A stretch of 64,000 bases of DNA from Pseudomonas lactis (GTDB lineage: Bacteria; Pseudomonadota; Gammaproteobacteria; Pseudomonadales; Pseudomonadaceae): positions 1-64,000 of the forward strand of contig NZ_JYLO01000013.1 in assembly GCF_001439845.1 (NCBI RefSeq), in the 5' to 3' direction. This document shows, in pieces, positions 43,279 through 55,670 of this stretch (position 1 is the first letter of the stretch; each line of letters opens with the position of its first letter). Made by a program: the position numbers and the translations under genes. Below the pieces are notes generated by a model. It saw nothing but the letters and a program-made list of their open reading frames with translations. It was not told the DNA's origin and did no database searches.

Positions 43279-43881
43279 TTATTCGTATTGCAGGATGAAC
43301 GGCAGGGTGGCGTCACCGCGACCGGCGGTCGACGAACCCGCCGCTGCGGTAGTGACGTAGGCGGCCGCGAAGCTCAGGGTGGCGTCGCCGCCTTCAGTGC
43401 CAGCACCGTGCATGGTGCTTTCAATACGTGCGGTGCTTGGCGAGCTGAGGTCAATCAGACCGCCCTTGCTGTCGAGCAGGGCAATACCGACGTTTTGTGC
43501 AGTGGCCGAACCCGGGTTCAGGGCCAGTACTTTTTTGCCGGTGACCAGGCCCGAACCGCCGTTGTTGGCGTCAAAGATCATGGCGACCTTGGTGCCCTGG
43601 TTGCAGTTGACGTTCAGGTTGAAGTCTTTGGCGGTCACACGACCTGCGGTTGGGTTTTCCGCGGTGCCCATGTCCTTGATCGAAACGTTGCCCATGTCCA
43701 CCGAAATGGTGCGGTCGGAGTTGGCGCCGTCCACCGAGCACGCGTCGTTGTTGATCACGCCGGTGAAGGTGATTTTGCCGCTGCCGCCCAGGGTTGGCGT
43801 AGGAGCAGGATCCACGGCAAATGCACTGCCGGAAGCGGCGATAATGGCCGAGGCGATCACAGCCAGGGAAAAATTCTTCAT
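43279..43881 (-). CDS. Major fimbrial subunit (type-1-like pilin)
   Basis: A 200-residue pilin with signal peptide MKNFSLAVIASAIIAASGSA-FA. The mature protein starts with GSGKITFTGVINNDACSVDG, including the first conserved Cys; the second lies in LNVNCNQGT, and it ends LPFILQYE with the penultimate Tyr recognised by chaperones. Layout is that of a donor-strand-exchange subunit. It is the first gene of the chaperone-usher block and is preceded by a candidate regulator box at 43964-43979. Confidence 0.92.
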   Translation of the reverse strand: MKNFSLAVIASAIIAASGSAFAVDPAPTPTLGGSGKITFTGVINNDACSVDGANSDRTISVDMGNVSIKDMGTAENPTAGRVTAKDFNLNVNCNQGTKVAMIFDANNGGSGLVTGKKVLALNPGSATAQNVGIALLDSKGGLIDLSSPSTARIESTMHGAGTEGGDATLSFAAAYVTTAAAGSSTAGRGDATLPFILQYE

Positions 43882-43963
43882 GATGATGTCCGTAAGTGTT
43901 AGTTGAAAAGTTTGCTGTTGTTGAACTGCGAGCAAAGAGTAGGCGACGAGGCGGCGGGAGCGA

Positions 43964-43979
43964 ATAAGACGATTCTTAT
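43964..43979 (-). promoter_or_regulatory. Candidate regulator box 1, upstream of the pilin gene
   Basis: ATAAGACGATTCTTAT has perfect arms ATAAGA and TCTTAT around CGAT, 83-98 bases upstream of the pilin start. ATTCTTA matches the seven-base consensus known for BvgA-type regulators, W-T-T-C-Y-T-A. Near copies precede the second hybrid kinase gene and the second chaperone gene. Confidence 0.55.
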
Positions 43980-44078
43980 AAGCGCTGGGGTGGGCAGGTT
44001 ATTTGTGCTGTTGCAGCGGTGAAAGGCTTGAAAATAAAGGGCAAAGCCATTGTCCAGGAATGGCTTGCAAGTTATGCG

Positions 44079-44726
44079 TTAGTTGAAGATGTTACGTTCC
44101 AGGCAATAAGCAAGTAGGTCCTGGTCGCTGCTGACTTCAAGTTTGCGCATGGCCGATATCTTTTGTGCGCTGATGGTCTTTGAACTTCGGTTCTGGCGGC
44201 GCGCAATGTCACTCACGCTCATGCCGGAAATAAACAGGCGCAGGATCTCGAACTCTTTGGGCGACAAACTGGTAAAGCGCTCGTCAATTGCCGTGAGGGT
44301 CTCTATTACCGAGGTCTTTGGCGGCTCCAGGCTGCGATAGTCGCTGTCCTGGGCGATCGCCTTGAGTGCCAGTTGAATCTCGGTATGCAACTGGCTTTTC
44401 TGGATGATGCCGACCACGCCCAGCTCTTGCAGGCGGGTGAGGATCAGGTGGTTGGAGATCATGGTCAGGATCAGGATCTGTACCTGCGGGAAGTGTCGTT
44501 TCAGGTACTCCACCAGCTTCAGGCCATCGCCATAAGGCGAGTCGCCTGGCATGTTGTAGTCAGTAATCACGATGTCAGCGCCTTGATGCTGCAACAGCTC
44601 GATCAGGCCGGCCGAACACACGGCCTCGCCGACGACTTGAAAACGCATGTCACGCTCTACCAGTTCGCGAACGCCAAGCAACACGATCGGGTGATCGTCC
44701 GCGATTACCACGTTGAATTTTTTCAT
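44079..44726 (-). CDS. NarL/BvgA-type response regulator (RocA-like)
   Basis: A 215-residue regulator. The receiver domain (1-120) has acidic pocket IADDHP (D10, D11), phospho-acceptor D56 (DIVITDYNMP) and a Lys in IIQKSQ. The C-terminal LuxR-type helix-turn-helix is SLSPKEFEILRLFISGMSVS through SSKTISAQKISAMRKL. It resembles BvgA, EvgA and Pseudomonas RocA1. ATG 44726 is chosen; a TTG at 44753 overlapping the kinase stop is possible. Directly downstream of the HPt-bearing kinase and upstream of the pilin gene, it is the likely activator of fimbrial genes. Confidence 0.88.
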   Translation of the reverse strand: MKKFNVVIADDHPIVLLGVRELVERDMRFQVVGEAVCSAGLIELLQHQGADIVITDYNMPGDSPYGDGLKLVEYLKRHFPQVQILILTMISNHLILTRLQELGVVGIIQKSQLHTEIQLALKAIAQDSDYRSLEPPKTSVIETLTAIDERFTSLSPKEFEILRLFISGMSVSDIARRQNRSSKTISAQKISAMRKLEVSSDQDLLAYCLERNIFN

Positions 44727-44749
44727 AAAGGGCCGTCCGTAGTGCCAGT

Positions 44750-47923
<3,174 letters not shown>

Positions 47924-47993
47924 CAGGGGTTTCCGCAGGCGCAGGATAAATCGGCACTGGATGGAGCTTACTCCTTATGATCGTGGCCGCCAG

Positions 47994-49187
47994 CTAGTGA
48001 GATGTCGCGGGGCCATCATTGTTCAGTAGTTGCTGAAATTGGTCCGAAGACACTGCGTGAGAGATCAGGAAACCCTGCACCTGATTGCAGTCGATTTTGC
48101 GCAGCAGCGCCAATTGCTGCGGGGTCTCCACGCCCTCGGCAACCACCGTCAGACCCAACTTGCGGCCCAGCGCGATAATGCTCGCCAATGCCTGGGCGAT
48201 GCCTTCGTTGTCGTGGCTGCCCTGCACCAGTGCCTGGTCGATCTTCAGTTCGGTAAAGGGCGTGGACACCAGATTGAGGTAGGAGCTGTAGCCCTTGCCG
48301 AAATCATCCTGGGACAAACCGAACCCCTTGATCCGCAATCGGCAGGCGCCGGCGTAGAAATTGCTGATGTCCTGCGGCACCGAACATTCCATCAACTCGA
48401 AGCAGATCATTCCCGGGATACCATCGTGGTGCAGCACGAACTCCAGCAAACGGTCGGCCAGGTCATGGCTGTTGAGCAAGTGGGTCGGCAGGTTGATCGA
48501 CACCGGAATTTCATAGCCGCGCTGGCGCCAGTGTTCCTGGGCGTGGATCGCTTGCTTGAGCACCAGCCACAACAGCCGCTCCTCCAGTTCGAACGCCTTG
48601 ATTGCCGGCAGGAACGCGGCAGGCAGCATCACGCCTTGTTCGGGGTGCATCCAGCGCACCAGGGCTTCGGCGGCGACGATACGGCCGTTGGCCAGGGATT
48701 TTTTCGGCTGGAACCAGGCCTGGAACTGGCCGCTGCTCATGGCCTGCACCAGCGTGTGACGGTCGATGTCCATGTGCTCGGGCAGTTCGGGGGTAGGCGT
48801 GCGCACCCTGTTCCTGAGTTGGTTGACCAGGGTGCGTAAGGCTTCGGCGTTCACGGGCTTGGAAATCAGGCCAAGCACTTCCACATCGAGGTTTTTCGCC
48901 ACCAGGCTGGCCGCCATCAGCATGCGCCTCGACGCCGCACTCATGATTGCCAGCGCCGGCTTGCAGCGCAGGCTGGCCAGGCACTGGATAAACTGCACGC
49001 CGTCCATGCCGGGCATCAGCAGGTCGGTCAGTACCAGGTCGAAGTCCCGCTGGCGCAGGCGCTCCAGCGCTTCTTTGCCATCCTCGGCGGTTTCGAGCAG
49101 GAAGTCTCCCAACTCGCTGAGCAAGTTCTGCAGGTAGATATGCTGCAGGGGATGGTCCTCGACAATCAAAATACTAAGGGGCTTCAT
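47994..49187 (-). CDS. Response regulator with EAL phosphodiesterase domain (RocR-like)
   Basis: A 397-residue protein: receiver (1-125, D55 in LVLTDLLMPG) followed by an EAL domain (about 145-385). Catalytic residues are present: E174 in AAEALVRW, N232 in VSINLP, E264 in FELME, D294/D295 in SQDDFGKGY, K315 in ELKID, E351 in AEGVE. Numbering is one off from my recollection of P. aeruginosa RocR. An active c-di-GMP hydrolase is expected, antagonising fimbrial expression or the RocA-like regulator. ATG 49187 overlaps the end of the second kinase gene by 14 bases. Confidence 0.9.
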   Translation of the reverse strand: MKPLSILIVEDHPLQHIYLQNLLSELGDFLLETAEDGKEALERLRQRDFDLVLTDLLMPGMDGVQFIQCLASLRCKPALAIMSAASRRMLMAASLVAKNLDVEVLGLISKPVNAEALRTLVNQLRNRVRTPTPELPEHMDIDRHTLVQAMSSGQFQAWFQPKKSLANGRIVAAEALVRWMHPEQGVMLPAAFLPAIKAFELEERLLWLVLKQAIHAQEHWRQRGYEIPVSINLPTHLLNSHDLADRLLEFVLHHDGIPGMICFELMECSVPQDISNFYAGACRLRIKGFGLSQDDFGKGYSSYLNLVSTPFTELKIDQALVQGSHDNEGIAQALASIIALGRKLGLTVVAEGVETPQQLALLRKIDCNQVQGFLISHAVSSDQFQQLLNNDGPATSH

Positions 49188-51972
49188 GGGTGATCCGTGC
49201 ATAAGGCGCCAGGGAGTTGAATAGAGCCCGCAACGCAAAGGGTTTGACCAGGCAATGGTTCATGCCGGCGGCCAGGCACAGGTCGGCCTCGCCGCGCATG
49301 GCGTTGGCGGTGGCCCCAATAATCGGCAACGTGCAGCCCTGGCGCCGCAGTTCACGCGCCAGTTCATAGCCGTTGATATGGGGCATGTTCACATCCGTCA
49401 ACACCACGTCGAAGTTGCCGGCGGTGTGGAGCTGCAACGCTTGCTGACCGTCGGCCGCCAGCTCCACGGTGCAGCCGAGTTCTTCCAGTTGATCACGCAA
49501 AATCAGCTGGTTGATGATGTTGTCCTCGGCCACCAGCAGGTGCAGGTTGAGTTTGTTCAGATCCCGCCGGTGCGTTTGCTCATCGGCACGGGCCACCCAT
49601 AGCCCTTGCGCCTGGCTCACGGCCTGATGAATAGCCCCCAGGTGGTTGAGGTTGACGTGCCAGGCGCCGGCGTCGGCTTCTACGCCGGGGCAGGCGTTGC
49701 TGCTCACGTGAATCACCGGCCCGGGCCACTCGGGCACCAGCAACGGGTCGACGCTGCCGGGGTGCACTTGCAACAGCAGATGCGTGTCCGCCAGCGTCGG
49801 CAAGCCGGCCTGGGCCCTTGCGCCCCAGCGGCGCAACCAGCCGGCGATCGCGTTTGCCAGCTCCGGGATCGGCGAGGCCACGTAAATGGTCTCAGCCAGC
49901 AACGGTGTCATCGGTGGAACAGATGCTTCTTCCAACGGTAGGATCAGGCTGAAACTGCTGCCCAGGCCGAGTTCGCTGACCATGCGGATATTGCCGTTCA
50001 TCAACTCCGTCAGGCGCTGGCAGATAGGCAGGCCCAGGCCGGTGCCGGCGACCACATTGGTATTGCCTTCACTCTGGTAAAACGGCTCGAAGATCATCGC
50101 CTGGTCTTCCTGGGCGATACCTTTGCCGGTGTCCGAGACTTGCCACAACAGACTGGAGCGTTCCCCGTCGCGGCCCAGCACTTTGACCCGCATTACCACG
50201 CGCCCATAGTCGGTAAATTTCACCGCGTTATTGAGCAGGTTATTGAGAATCTGGCGGATGCGCGTTACGTCGCCGATCAGGCGTTCCGGCAGCTTGGGAT
50301 CGAAGCAGGCATACAGCTGCAGGCCCTTGGCGTGGGCGGCTGCGGCGTAGCCCTGGATGATTTCATGCACAAGGTCCAGCGGCGAGAACTCGCCCATCTC
50401 CAGTGCCAACTGCCCGGCCTCGATCTTCGATACGTCCAGCACATCGCAGATCAGTTGCAGCAAGGTCGACGATGAGCCTTCGATCGCCTGCAGGTAGTCC
50501 TTTTGTTGTGCATCCAGTTGCGTGCGCGCCAGCAGTTCCAGGGTGCCGAGCACGCCATACAGCGGTGTACGGATTTCATGGCTCATGGTCGCCAGGAACA
50601 GGGTTTTTGCCGCGTTGGCTGCGTCCGCCGATTGCCGCGCCTCTTCCAGCGCCGCCTCGACCTGCTTGCGCGCACTGATGTCACTGAAGGCGCAAAACAG
50701 CACGTCTTCGCCTTTGTAGCGGGTCGGTGCACTGCTCAGGTACAGGTGACGGCCGTCGATGGTTTCAAAGTAGTCACTGCGCTCGGAAGGTCCGTTGGCA
50801 AAGGCTTGCTCGATCCAGCCGGCGCGCAGCGCCTCGCGCTCCGGCCCGTTACCCAGCCATTGCTGGGCCAGGGTGTTTTCCAGTACCACCCGGCCGTCGG
50901 TGCGGCGCAGCACGCAAAGGGCCACTGGCGCGGTCTGGATCACATCGCGGCCGAAGGCTTCGCTTTCGATCAACGCCTGGATGCGATGGATCGACGGAAT
51001 GATGAAACGCTGATCGACGCGGCGCATCACCAGCCAGATCAGTGTCAGGCTGAACAGGCAGAACAGCAGCGAACCGAGCAGCTGTTTCCACAGGCCGGTG
51101 ACCACCGCACGCAGGTCGATGGAGTACATCAACTGCCATTCAGAGGACTTCAGGTGTTTGCGAATCACCAGGTGGTCGGGCAGCCAGCCGCTGCCGACAA
51201 AACCGAAAAAACTGTCTTCGCCGGGCCTCAGGTGTTGCTGGCTCAACTGTGTATCGGTGCTGTTGGTGAACACCAGCATGCCCTGGGAATTGAGCATCAT
51301 GAACTCACCGGCGCTCTGGTCGCTGAGTGTCGATGAGACTTCACGGCTATCCATCTCCAGGCCGAGCCAGCCGGAGTCGCGATCACGCTCGTCCAGGCGG
51401 ATGAAGATATACAGGTGCGAGTGCTGTTCAGTCCTGTCGCTCAGCCAAAGTTCGTTAAGCGTGGCCGGGTCGGTGTGCTGCAGAGCCTTGAGGCGGTTGA
51501 GCATACATTTGGAAATCGGCAATACCTGCGCGGTGGCGTCGTAAAGGCGCATCACTTGCGGGTTGGGGCCGGCGTTGACATAGAGTAGGTTCAGCTGTGT
51601 GGCCTTGAGGTAGTCGCGCATGCGTGCGGTCAGCCAGATGCTCCACTGGTTGCCCGATGTGTCGCCCAATTCCAGGTGTTGTTCTTCGGCCGAGGACGGA
51701 TAGACCCTGGACTGCTTGCGCACTGCCGACAGGCTCAGGCTTTCGAGCAGGGCTTGGCGGTTGGTGAAAAAGGTATGGGCTTCGGCAATGGCGCTGCTCA
51801 TGTAGCCGCGGCGCTGGGAGATGTCGTTGTTGAAGGTCGACAGCAAAAAGGTATAGACCCCGCTGAGGATGCCTACCAGCAGCACGCTCGCAAAAATACG
51901 AAGCAGCCTTCTGGCTGCTTCGGGTCGGGAGAGGACGGGGTTGATCTGGAGCAGATAACTTTTCAATCGCAT
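49174..51972 (-). CDS. Hybrid sensor kinase lacking HPt (second RocS-like kinase)
   Basis: A 932-residue kinase paralogous to the one at 44750-47923. TM1 at about 25-45 and TM2 at about 298-316 enclose a sensor of different sequence; then PAS (335-435), HisKA H465 (MSHEIRTPLYG), HATPase (NNLLNNAVKF, GTGLGL) and receiver D860 (VVLTDVNMPHINGYELA). The protein ends 72 residues after D860, so there is no HPt domain. It must use an HPt in trans, possibly that of the neighbouring kinase. A candidate regulator box lies 35-50 bases upstream of ATG 51972, and its 3' end overlaps the EAL-regulator gene. Confidence 0.92.
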   Translation of the reverse strand: MRLKSYLLQINPVLSRPEAARRLLRIFASVLLVGILSGVYTFLLSTFNNDISQRRGYMSSAIAEAHTFFTNRQALLESLSLSAVRKQSRVYPSSAEEQHLELGDTSGNQWSIWLTARMRDYLKATQLNLLYVNAGPNPQVMRLYDATAQVLPISKCMLNRLKALQHTDPATLNELWLSDRTEQHSHLYIFIRLDERDRDSGWLGLEMDSREVSSTLSDQSAGEFMMLNSQGMLVFTNSTDTQLSQQHLRPGEDSFFGFVGSGWLPDHLVIRKHLKSSEWQLMYSIDLRAVVTGLWKQLLGSLLFCLFSLTLIWLVMRRVDQRFIIPSIHRIQALIESEAFGRDVIQTAPVALCVLRRTDGRVVLENTLAQQWLGNGPEREALRAGWIEQAFANGPSERSDYFETIDGRHLYLSSAPTRYKGEDVLFCAFSDISARKQVEAALEEARQSADAANAAKTLFLATMSHEIRTPLYGVLGTLELLARTQLDAQQKDYLQAIEGSSSTLLQLICDVLDVSKIEAGQLALEMGEFSPLDLVHEIIQGYAAAAHAKGLQLYACFDPKLPERLIGDVTRIRQILNNLLNNAVKFTDYGRVVMRVKVLGRDGERSSLLWQVSDTGKGIAQEDQAMIFEPFYQSEGNTNVVAGTGLGLPICQRLTELMNGNIRMVSELGLGSSFSLILPLEEASVPPMTPLLAETIYVASPIPELANAIAGWLRRWGARAQAGLPTLADTHLLLQVHPGSVDPLLVPEWPGPVIHVSSNACPGVEADAGAWHVNLNHLGAIHQAVSQAQGLWVARADEQTHRRDLNKLNLHLLVAEDNIINQLILRDQLEELGCTVELAADGQQALQLHTAGNFDVVLTDVNMPHINGYELARELRRQGCTLPIIGATANAMRGEADLCLAAGMNHCLVKPFALRALFNSLAPYARITHEAP

Positions 51973-52006
51973 CGGCAGACTTTACGTCTCGGCCTCTGCC
52001 GGTGGC

Positions 52007-52022
52007 ATAAGACGATCCTTAA
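52007..52022 (-). promoter_or_regulatory. Candidate regulator box 2, upstream of the second kinase gene
   Basis: ATAAGACGATCCTTAA matches box 1 at 14 of 16 positions. It lies in the 57-base gap between the adhesin stop and the kinase start, so the signalling genes may have their own regulated promoter within the fimbrial operon. Confidence 0.5.
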
Positions 52023-52029
52023 AAATCAC

Positions 52030-53013
52030 CTACTTGTAGTACATATCCACCACTACGGCAGCGTCGAACGCTCCGGGAATCGGTAGGGTGCGCCACTTGA
52101 GGTCGGCGCGGAATTCATCGTGGCTCTGGCCCAGGCCCATCAGCTCCTGCAGCGTGAACCAGTTATTGAAGGGCAGTTGCTGCTGGCTCTCGGCGCGAGA
52201 CAGCGAGATGCCGACTGAGCTGTTGTTGTCCGGCACCAGCAGGCCATTGTTCACACTGCCGCCGCCCGGCGTGGTGGCGAAGCGTGCGCTGACGGTATAG
52301 GGCGTGTCGCAGCCCTTGCGCAGGTTCAGGCTGAAGTTCGCGCTGCTGGCGACTTCACCGATCGAGGCCTTGCGCGAAGGTGTGGGGAAGTTGACCACGC
52401 TGGGGCTGATGGTCAGTTCGGGAGTGCAAGGCACGAAGCGGATATCGTTCATGCCAGTGACCACATAATTGAAGTTGCTGTTGGGTCGTGAGTTGAGCCC
52501 GCGCACGCCGTCCAGTTGGAACACGCGGTAAGAGGTCAGGGTGCTGGCCTGGCCGCTCGGTGGCGTGGGGTCGTACTTCTCGATGAACACGCTGAAATTG
52601 AGGGTGAAGCGCGCCTTGTCCCAGCCCACGCAGTTGGACAAATTGCAGCCTCGGTCGGAGAAGAAACCGGTACCGACCTTACCGGTGCTTTGGGTAATCG
52701 GTTGGTTGTTATAGCGAATGCCCACGCGGATCCCGGTGCCGATACTCACGCTGGCCGGGTTGACATAGAAATACACTTCCTCACGGCCGTGGAGGTAGTC
52801 GTCCTTGCAGATGACATTGGTCGAGCGCGGGCCGGATTCCCAAATGATGGTGCCGTTGGGTGCGTCGGCGGCGACTGCCAGCGCCGTGCCCAGCGCTTCC
52901 TGGGTGATGATCGAGTTGGTGCCGTCCTCGCGGCAGGCCAGTGCGTGGCTGGTGGCGGGCAGGACCGCGCAGGCCCATATCAGTAGGGGTAAACAGCGTT
53001 TGGTCAGTGACAT
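52030..53013 (-). CDS. Fimbrial tip adhesin-like subunit
   Basis: A 327-residue secreted protein: signal LLIWACAVLPATSHA, then an N-terminal domain of about 190 residues and a C-terminal pilin domain from about 200 (CTPELTISPSVVNFPTPSRK ... FSLNLRKGC) with a Cys pair, ending AAVVVDMYYK with the penultimate Tyr bound by chaperones. The two-domain size fits tip adhesins rather than shaft pilins. It follows the second chaperone gene on the same strand (23 bp). Confidence 0.85.
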   Translation of the reverse strand: MSLTKRCLPLLIWACAVLPATSHALACREDGTNSIITQEALGTALAVAADAPNGTIIWESGPRSTNVICKDDYLHGREEVYFYVNPASVSIGTGIRVGIRYNNQPITQSTGKVGTGFFSDRGCNLSNCVGWDKARFTLNFSVFIEKYDPTPPSGQASTLTSYRVFQLDGVRGLNSRPNSNFNYVVTGMNDIRFVPCTPELTISPSVVNFPTPSRKASIGEVASSANFSLNLRKGCDTPYTVSARFATTPGGGSVNNGLLVPDNNSSVGISLSRAESQQQLPFNNWFTLQELMGLGQSHDEFRADLKWRTLPIPGAFDAAVVVDMYYK

Positions 53014-53036
53014 TGGTATAAATACCCCGTGATTTA

Positions 53037-53723
53037 TCAGTTGAGAGCCGTGTTATGACGGGCTTGCAAACCGATATCGGTGATTTCGGTGAAATGGAGA
53101 GTGGCGCCCTTGGGCACAGCGTCGAGCGCGGTCAGGGTTTTGCGTTCATGGGGCTTGAGCAGCAGGTAATCGCTGAGCGTCTGGCTGTCGATTCGCAGGT
53201 TGACCAGCGACAGGTGGAAGGCGCTGGGGTTGTTGACCGTCACCGTGCGCCCGTCGCTGCTCCATACCAATTGCTGCACCGCCTCGGCCGAGCCGCCCTG
53301 GAGTGCGGGGGGCCGATAGAACAGCTTGAGCCGCTGGCGGATCGCGAACTGCACGCTGTTGGGGTCTTCAGGCTTGAGCGGGATCTCCATGATATTGAGC
53401 CAGAACAGCGATTCCCGATCGCTGGGCAAGCCCTCACCGGCATACAGGATGCGCAGCTTGTGATGCTCCCCGGCGCCCAGTTGTACCAATGGCTCGGTGG
53501 CGGCAAAGGGCACGGTGCGGTCGGCTGATTCGTCCTCGCCGGTGATCCAGGTTTGCACCACCACCACTTCCCGCGAGGCCTGGTTGACCACGCTGATACC
53601 GGCGGCCTTGTCCTGGCCGAAATAGATCAGGCGGGTGCCTTCGATCTTCAGCGCCGCATCGGCAGGCGGGGGCGCAAGCACCAGCAACCCGCAGGCCAGC
53701 AGCACCATTCTGAGTAGAAACAT
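53037..53723 (-). CDS. Periplasmic pilus chaperone (PapD family), second copy
   Basis: A 228-residue chaperone: signal MFLLRMVLLACGLLVLAPPP, then ALKIEGTRLIYFGQDKAAGI, the conserved ESLFWLNIMEIP motif and QRLKLFYRPPAL with the anchor Lys. It is similar in layout to the other chaperone in this locus but clearly diverged. Being next to the adhesin, it may be specialised for the tip subunit. ATG 53723 is selected for the signal peptide. It is divergent from the degenerate receiver gene, with two candidate boxes between them. Confidence 0.92.
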   Translation of the reverse strand: MFLLRMVLLACGLLVLAPPPADAALKIEGTRLIYFGQDKAAGISVVNQASREVVVVQTWITGEDESADRTVPFAATEPLVQLGAGEHHKLRILYAGEGLPSDRESLFWLNIMEIPLKPEDPNSVQFAIRQRLKLFYRPPALQGGSAEAVQQLVWSSDGRTVTVNNPSAFHLSLVNLRIDSQTLSDYLLLKPHERKTLTALDAVPKGATLHFTEITDIGLQARHNTALN

Positions 53724-53791
53724 GAACACGGTAATTCCATGGTCGGGTAAGGGAACGCAGCCCATGGTAGGTAGCGAGTGGCGCGAAGGCT

Positions 53792-53807
53792 TTGAGGCGA
53801 TTCTTAA
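53792..53807 (-). promoter_or_regulatory. Candidate regulator box 3, upstream of the second chaperone gene
   Basis: TTGAGGCGATTCTTAA shares the core GGCGATTCTTAA with the other boxes (12 of 16 with box 1). It is 69-84 bases upstream of the chaperone start, a distance similar to that of box 1 from the pilin. Confidence 0.5.
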
Positions 53808-53833
53808 AAGTACGGTGTGCCCCGGATTGCCGT

Positions 53834-53849
53834 TTCAGAATCGCCTTAA
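53834..53849 (+). promoter_or_regulatory. Candidate regulator box 4, opposite orientation
   Basis: On the minus strand these bases read TTAAGGCGATTCTGAA, again AAGGCGATTCT. It faces the plus-strand receiver gene starting at 53928 and forms an inverted pair with box 3, 26 bases apart. Confidence 0.45.
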
Positions 53850-53927
53850 AGTCAGGGTTCACCCCTGACGGTTACTTTGCTCAGCGTTGAATGATCGACG
53901 CGGATGCCCAACTGTCAGGTTTACCCT

Positions 53928-54449
53928 ATGTCCAATAAAGCGTTACGCCTTCTGATTGCCGATGCAGAGCTTTTGCAACGGATCAAGATCGAGAAAATGC
54001 TCAACCAGCTGGGCTATCACCGCATCGCCCCGTTGAGTTCGTTCGACGAGTTGCAGGCACTGACACGCTCAGGCGTTGTGGCGTTTGACCTGCTGATCAT
54101 CAACACTGCGCTGGTGCACTCGCGGCAGGTCAACCTGCTCAAGTACTGCCATGACAACCCGTTGATCCGCCACACGCTGATCTATGACGGGCAATGTGCG
54201 CAGCGCTCGGTAGTGTCGGTCTCGGTCAGCCAGACCCTGCACCTGTCGTTGTCACAGTCGCCAGACTTCACCTCTCTGCGTCGCTGCATGGAAATTGTCG
54301 ATCCGGCACACAGTTCTCCGACCGCTGAGTGGCCCATGCTGCGCGCCGTGGACGGCCGAGCGCCCCAGCCTTCGATGAGCCCGCGGGCGGTCTACCAGGG
54401 CGACCCGACTGTGGTGGCATGTGCCGTGGGGTTGTTTCCCAAGCGCTGA
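53928..54449 (+). CDS. Degenerate receiver-domain protein
   Basis: A 173-residue protein. Residues 5-120 follow the receiver fold (LRLLIADAELLQRIKIEKML, then NQLGYHRIAPLSSFDELQAL), but the phospho-acceptor position reads DLLIINTAL with Asn instead of Asp, one acidic pocket residue is changed (ADAE for ADDE), and the conserved Lys is missing. It should not be phosphorylated by the normal mechanism. The C-terminal 50 residues are Pro/Ala-rich without a DNA-binding domain. It is divergent from the fimbrial chaperone gene, so it may act as an unphosphorylated modulator or titrating partner of the kinases. Confidence 0.75.
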   Translation: MSNKALRLLIADAELLQRIKIEKMLNQLGYHRIAPLSSFDELQALTRSGVVAFDLLIINTALVHSRQVNLLKYCHDNPLIRHTLIYDGQCAQRSVVSVSVSQTLHLSLSQSPDFTSLRRCMEIVDPAHSSPTAEWPMLRAVDGRAPQPSMSPRAVYQGDPTVVACAVGLFPKR

Positions 54450-54464
54450 TCGTATCGCGCAGCA

Positions 54465-55670
54465 TCAGTCACGCCAGACGGGCAGATCATCAAGGCCCAG
54501 TGCCCAATGAGGTTGCCGTGGCCGCAGGCACACACCACCGACCCAGCGCTCATGGCTGGCGTGCTCCAGCCAGCAGGCATTGCCGTCCAGTACCTGATGC
54601 GCCAGTGGCGTCAACGCCAATACGCGGCGCGGCCACTCCACGTCCGTTTCGGCCTCGATCAGCAGCGGCGCCGTCCCATCAATCAATGGGCGCAGCAGCG
54701 CGTGAAACATCCTATCGCCCAGGAAAGGCAGTGGCTCGCGCTTGGCCATCAACTCGGCAAACACCCGACCGAAAGGCACAGGCCCGGCCTCAGCGATATA
54801 CCTCAGGGACAAACGTTCAGTCAGTGACAAACCGTCCTCGATACCCGGCAACTCCTGTAGCTGGCGCCGTAACGCCGGTGCCAGAAAAGGCAGGGCAGGG
54901 TGATTGCCATGGGCCAGTTCCGCGAGGTTGAGCGGTGAGCTGTCGCAGTAAGCCGACCAGACCCGTTTGGCCAACTGCACTGCGTCGTCGTCGATCAAGC
55001 GCCGCTGCGGCCAGAGCCAGGCCAGCACATCGGGGGCCAATTGGCCTATGCCGATAAATCGCTCGACTCCGGGAATTCGGTCTGCCTCAATCAGCTCCAG
55101 CTTGCGCGGCGCCTGCTCAAGGCCAGCCAGGGCGCGGACCAGGAACAATTGATCGTAGGCGTCCGCCTCGCACCACAGCACACTGGGATCGGCGTTGTTC
55201 AAGGCTTGTAGTTGGTTGTATTCATCGTTGATGCGATGCGCAACTTCAGTGGAGTCAATGGCAAAGGCCTGACTGATAAAGGTACTGCGCATCGCTCGGA
55301 ACGCTTCGCTGGGCAGTTCACGCACTGGCCCCATGCACAGCGGGTCAGTGAGCATCCGGAACTGTCCCTTGAACCCGGCCAGTTGCAGGCTGTGGGCAAT
55401 ATCGTTGCCACAGCGCCAGTGGGTGGTGCGGGATTCATCGCTGGCATCGAAACCAGGGTGGCGGGCGGCAAAGTCGAGGGCGTCGACGTGGGCCTTGAGC
55501 TTGGGCCAACTGGCGAAGCCCAGCTGTTTGGCTACCTGCCATTGAGCCTGGGACAAGGTTGCGCTGGGGTCTAGGCTTTTCAGCTGCGACAACAGTTCCT
55601 TGGCGCGCTTGCGCTGCTGCTCAAGGTTGAGGCGGCCATTGGTAGTGGAGGCTAAAGGGCGTTGCGACAT
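54465..55670 (-). CDS. DUF1835-like domain protein
   Basis: A 401-residue cytoplasmic protein. The N-terminal part (ERQ-rich, KRAKELLSQLKSLDPSATLS, AKQLGFASWPKLKAHVDAL) is the ankyrin-style lead seen in proteins with domain DUF1835. The middle, HWRCGNDIAHSLQLAGFKGQ and PLCMGPVRELP, is the DUF1835 core. The rest is helical with LLWCEAD-like and Trp-rich segments. The biochemical function of the family is unknown to me. ATG 55670 is preceded by AAGGAG seven bases upstream. Convergent with the degenerate receiver gene (15 bp). Confidence 0.8.
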   Translation of the reverse strand: MSQRPLASTTNGRLNLEQQRKRAKELLSQLKSLDPSATLSQAQWQVAKQLGFASWPKLKAHVDALDFAARHPGFDASDESRTTHWRCGNDIAHSLQLAGFKGQFRMLTDPLCMGPVRELPSEAFRAMRSTFISQAFAIDSTEVAHRINDEYNQLQALNNADPSVLWCEADAYDQLFLVRALAGLEQAPRKLELIEADRIPGVERFIGIGQLAPDVLAWLWPQRRLIDDDAVQLAKRVWSAYCDSSPLNLAELAHGNHPALPFLAPALRRQLQELPGIEDGLSLTERLSLRYIAEAGPVPFGRVFAELMAKREPLPFLGDRMFHALLRPLIDGTAPLLIEAETDVEWPRRVLALTPLAHQVLDGNACWLEHASHERWVGGVCLRPRQPHWALGLDDLPVWRD

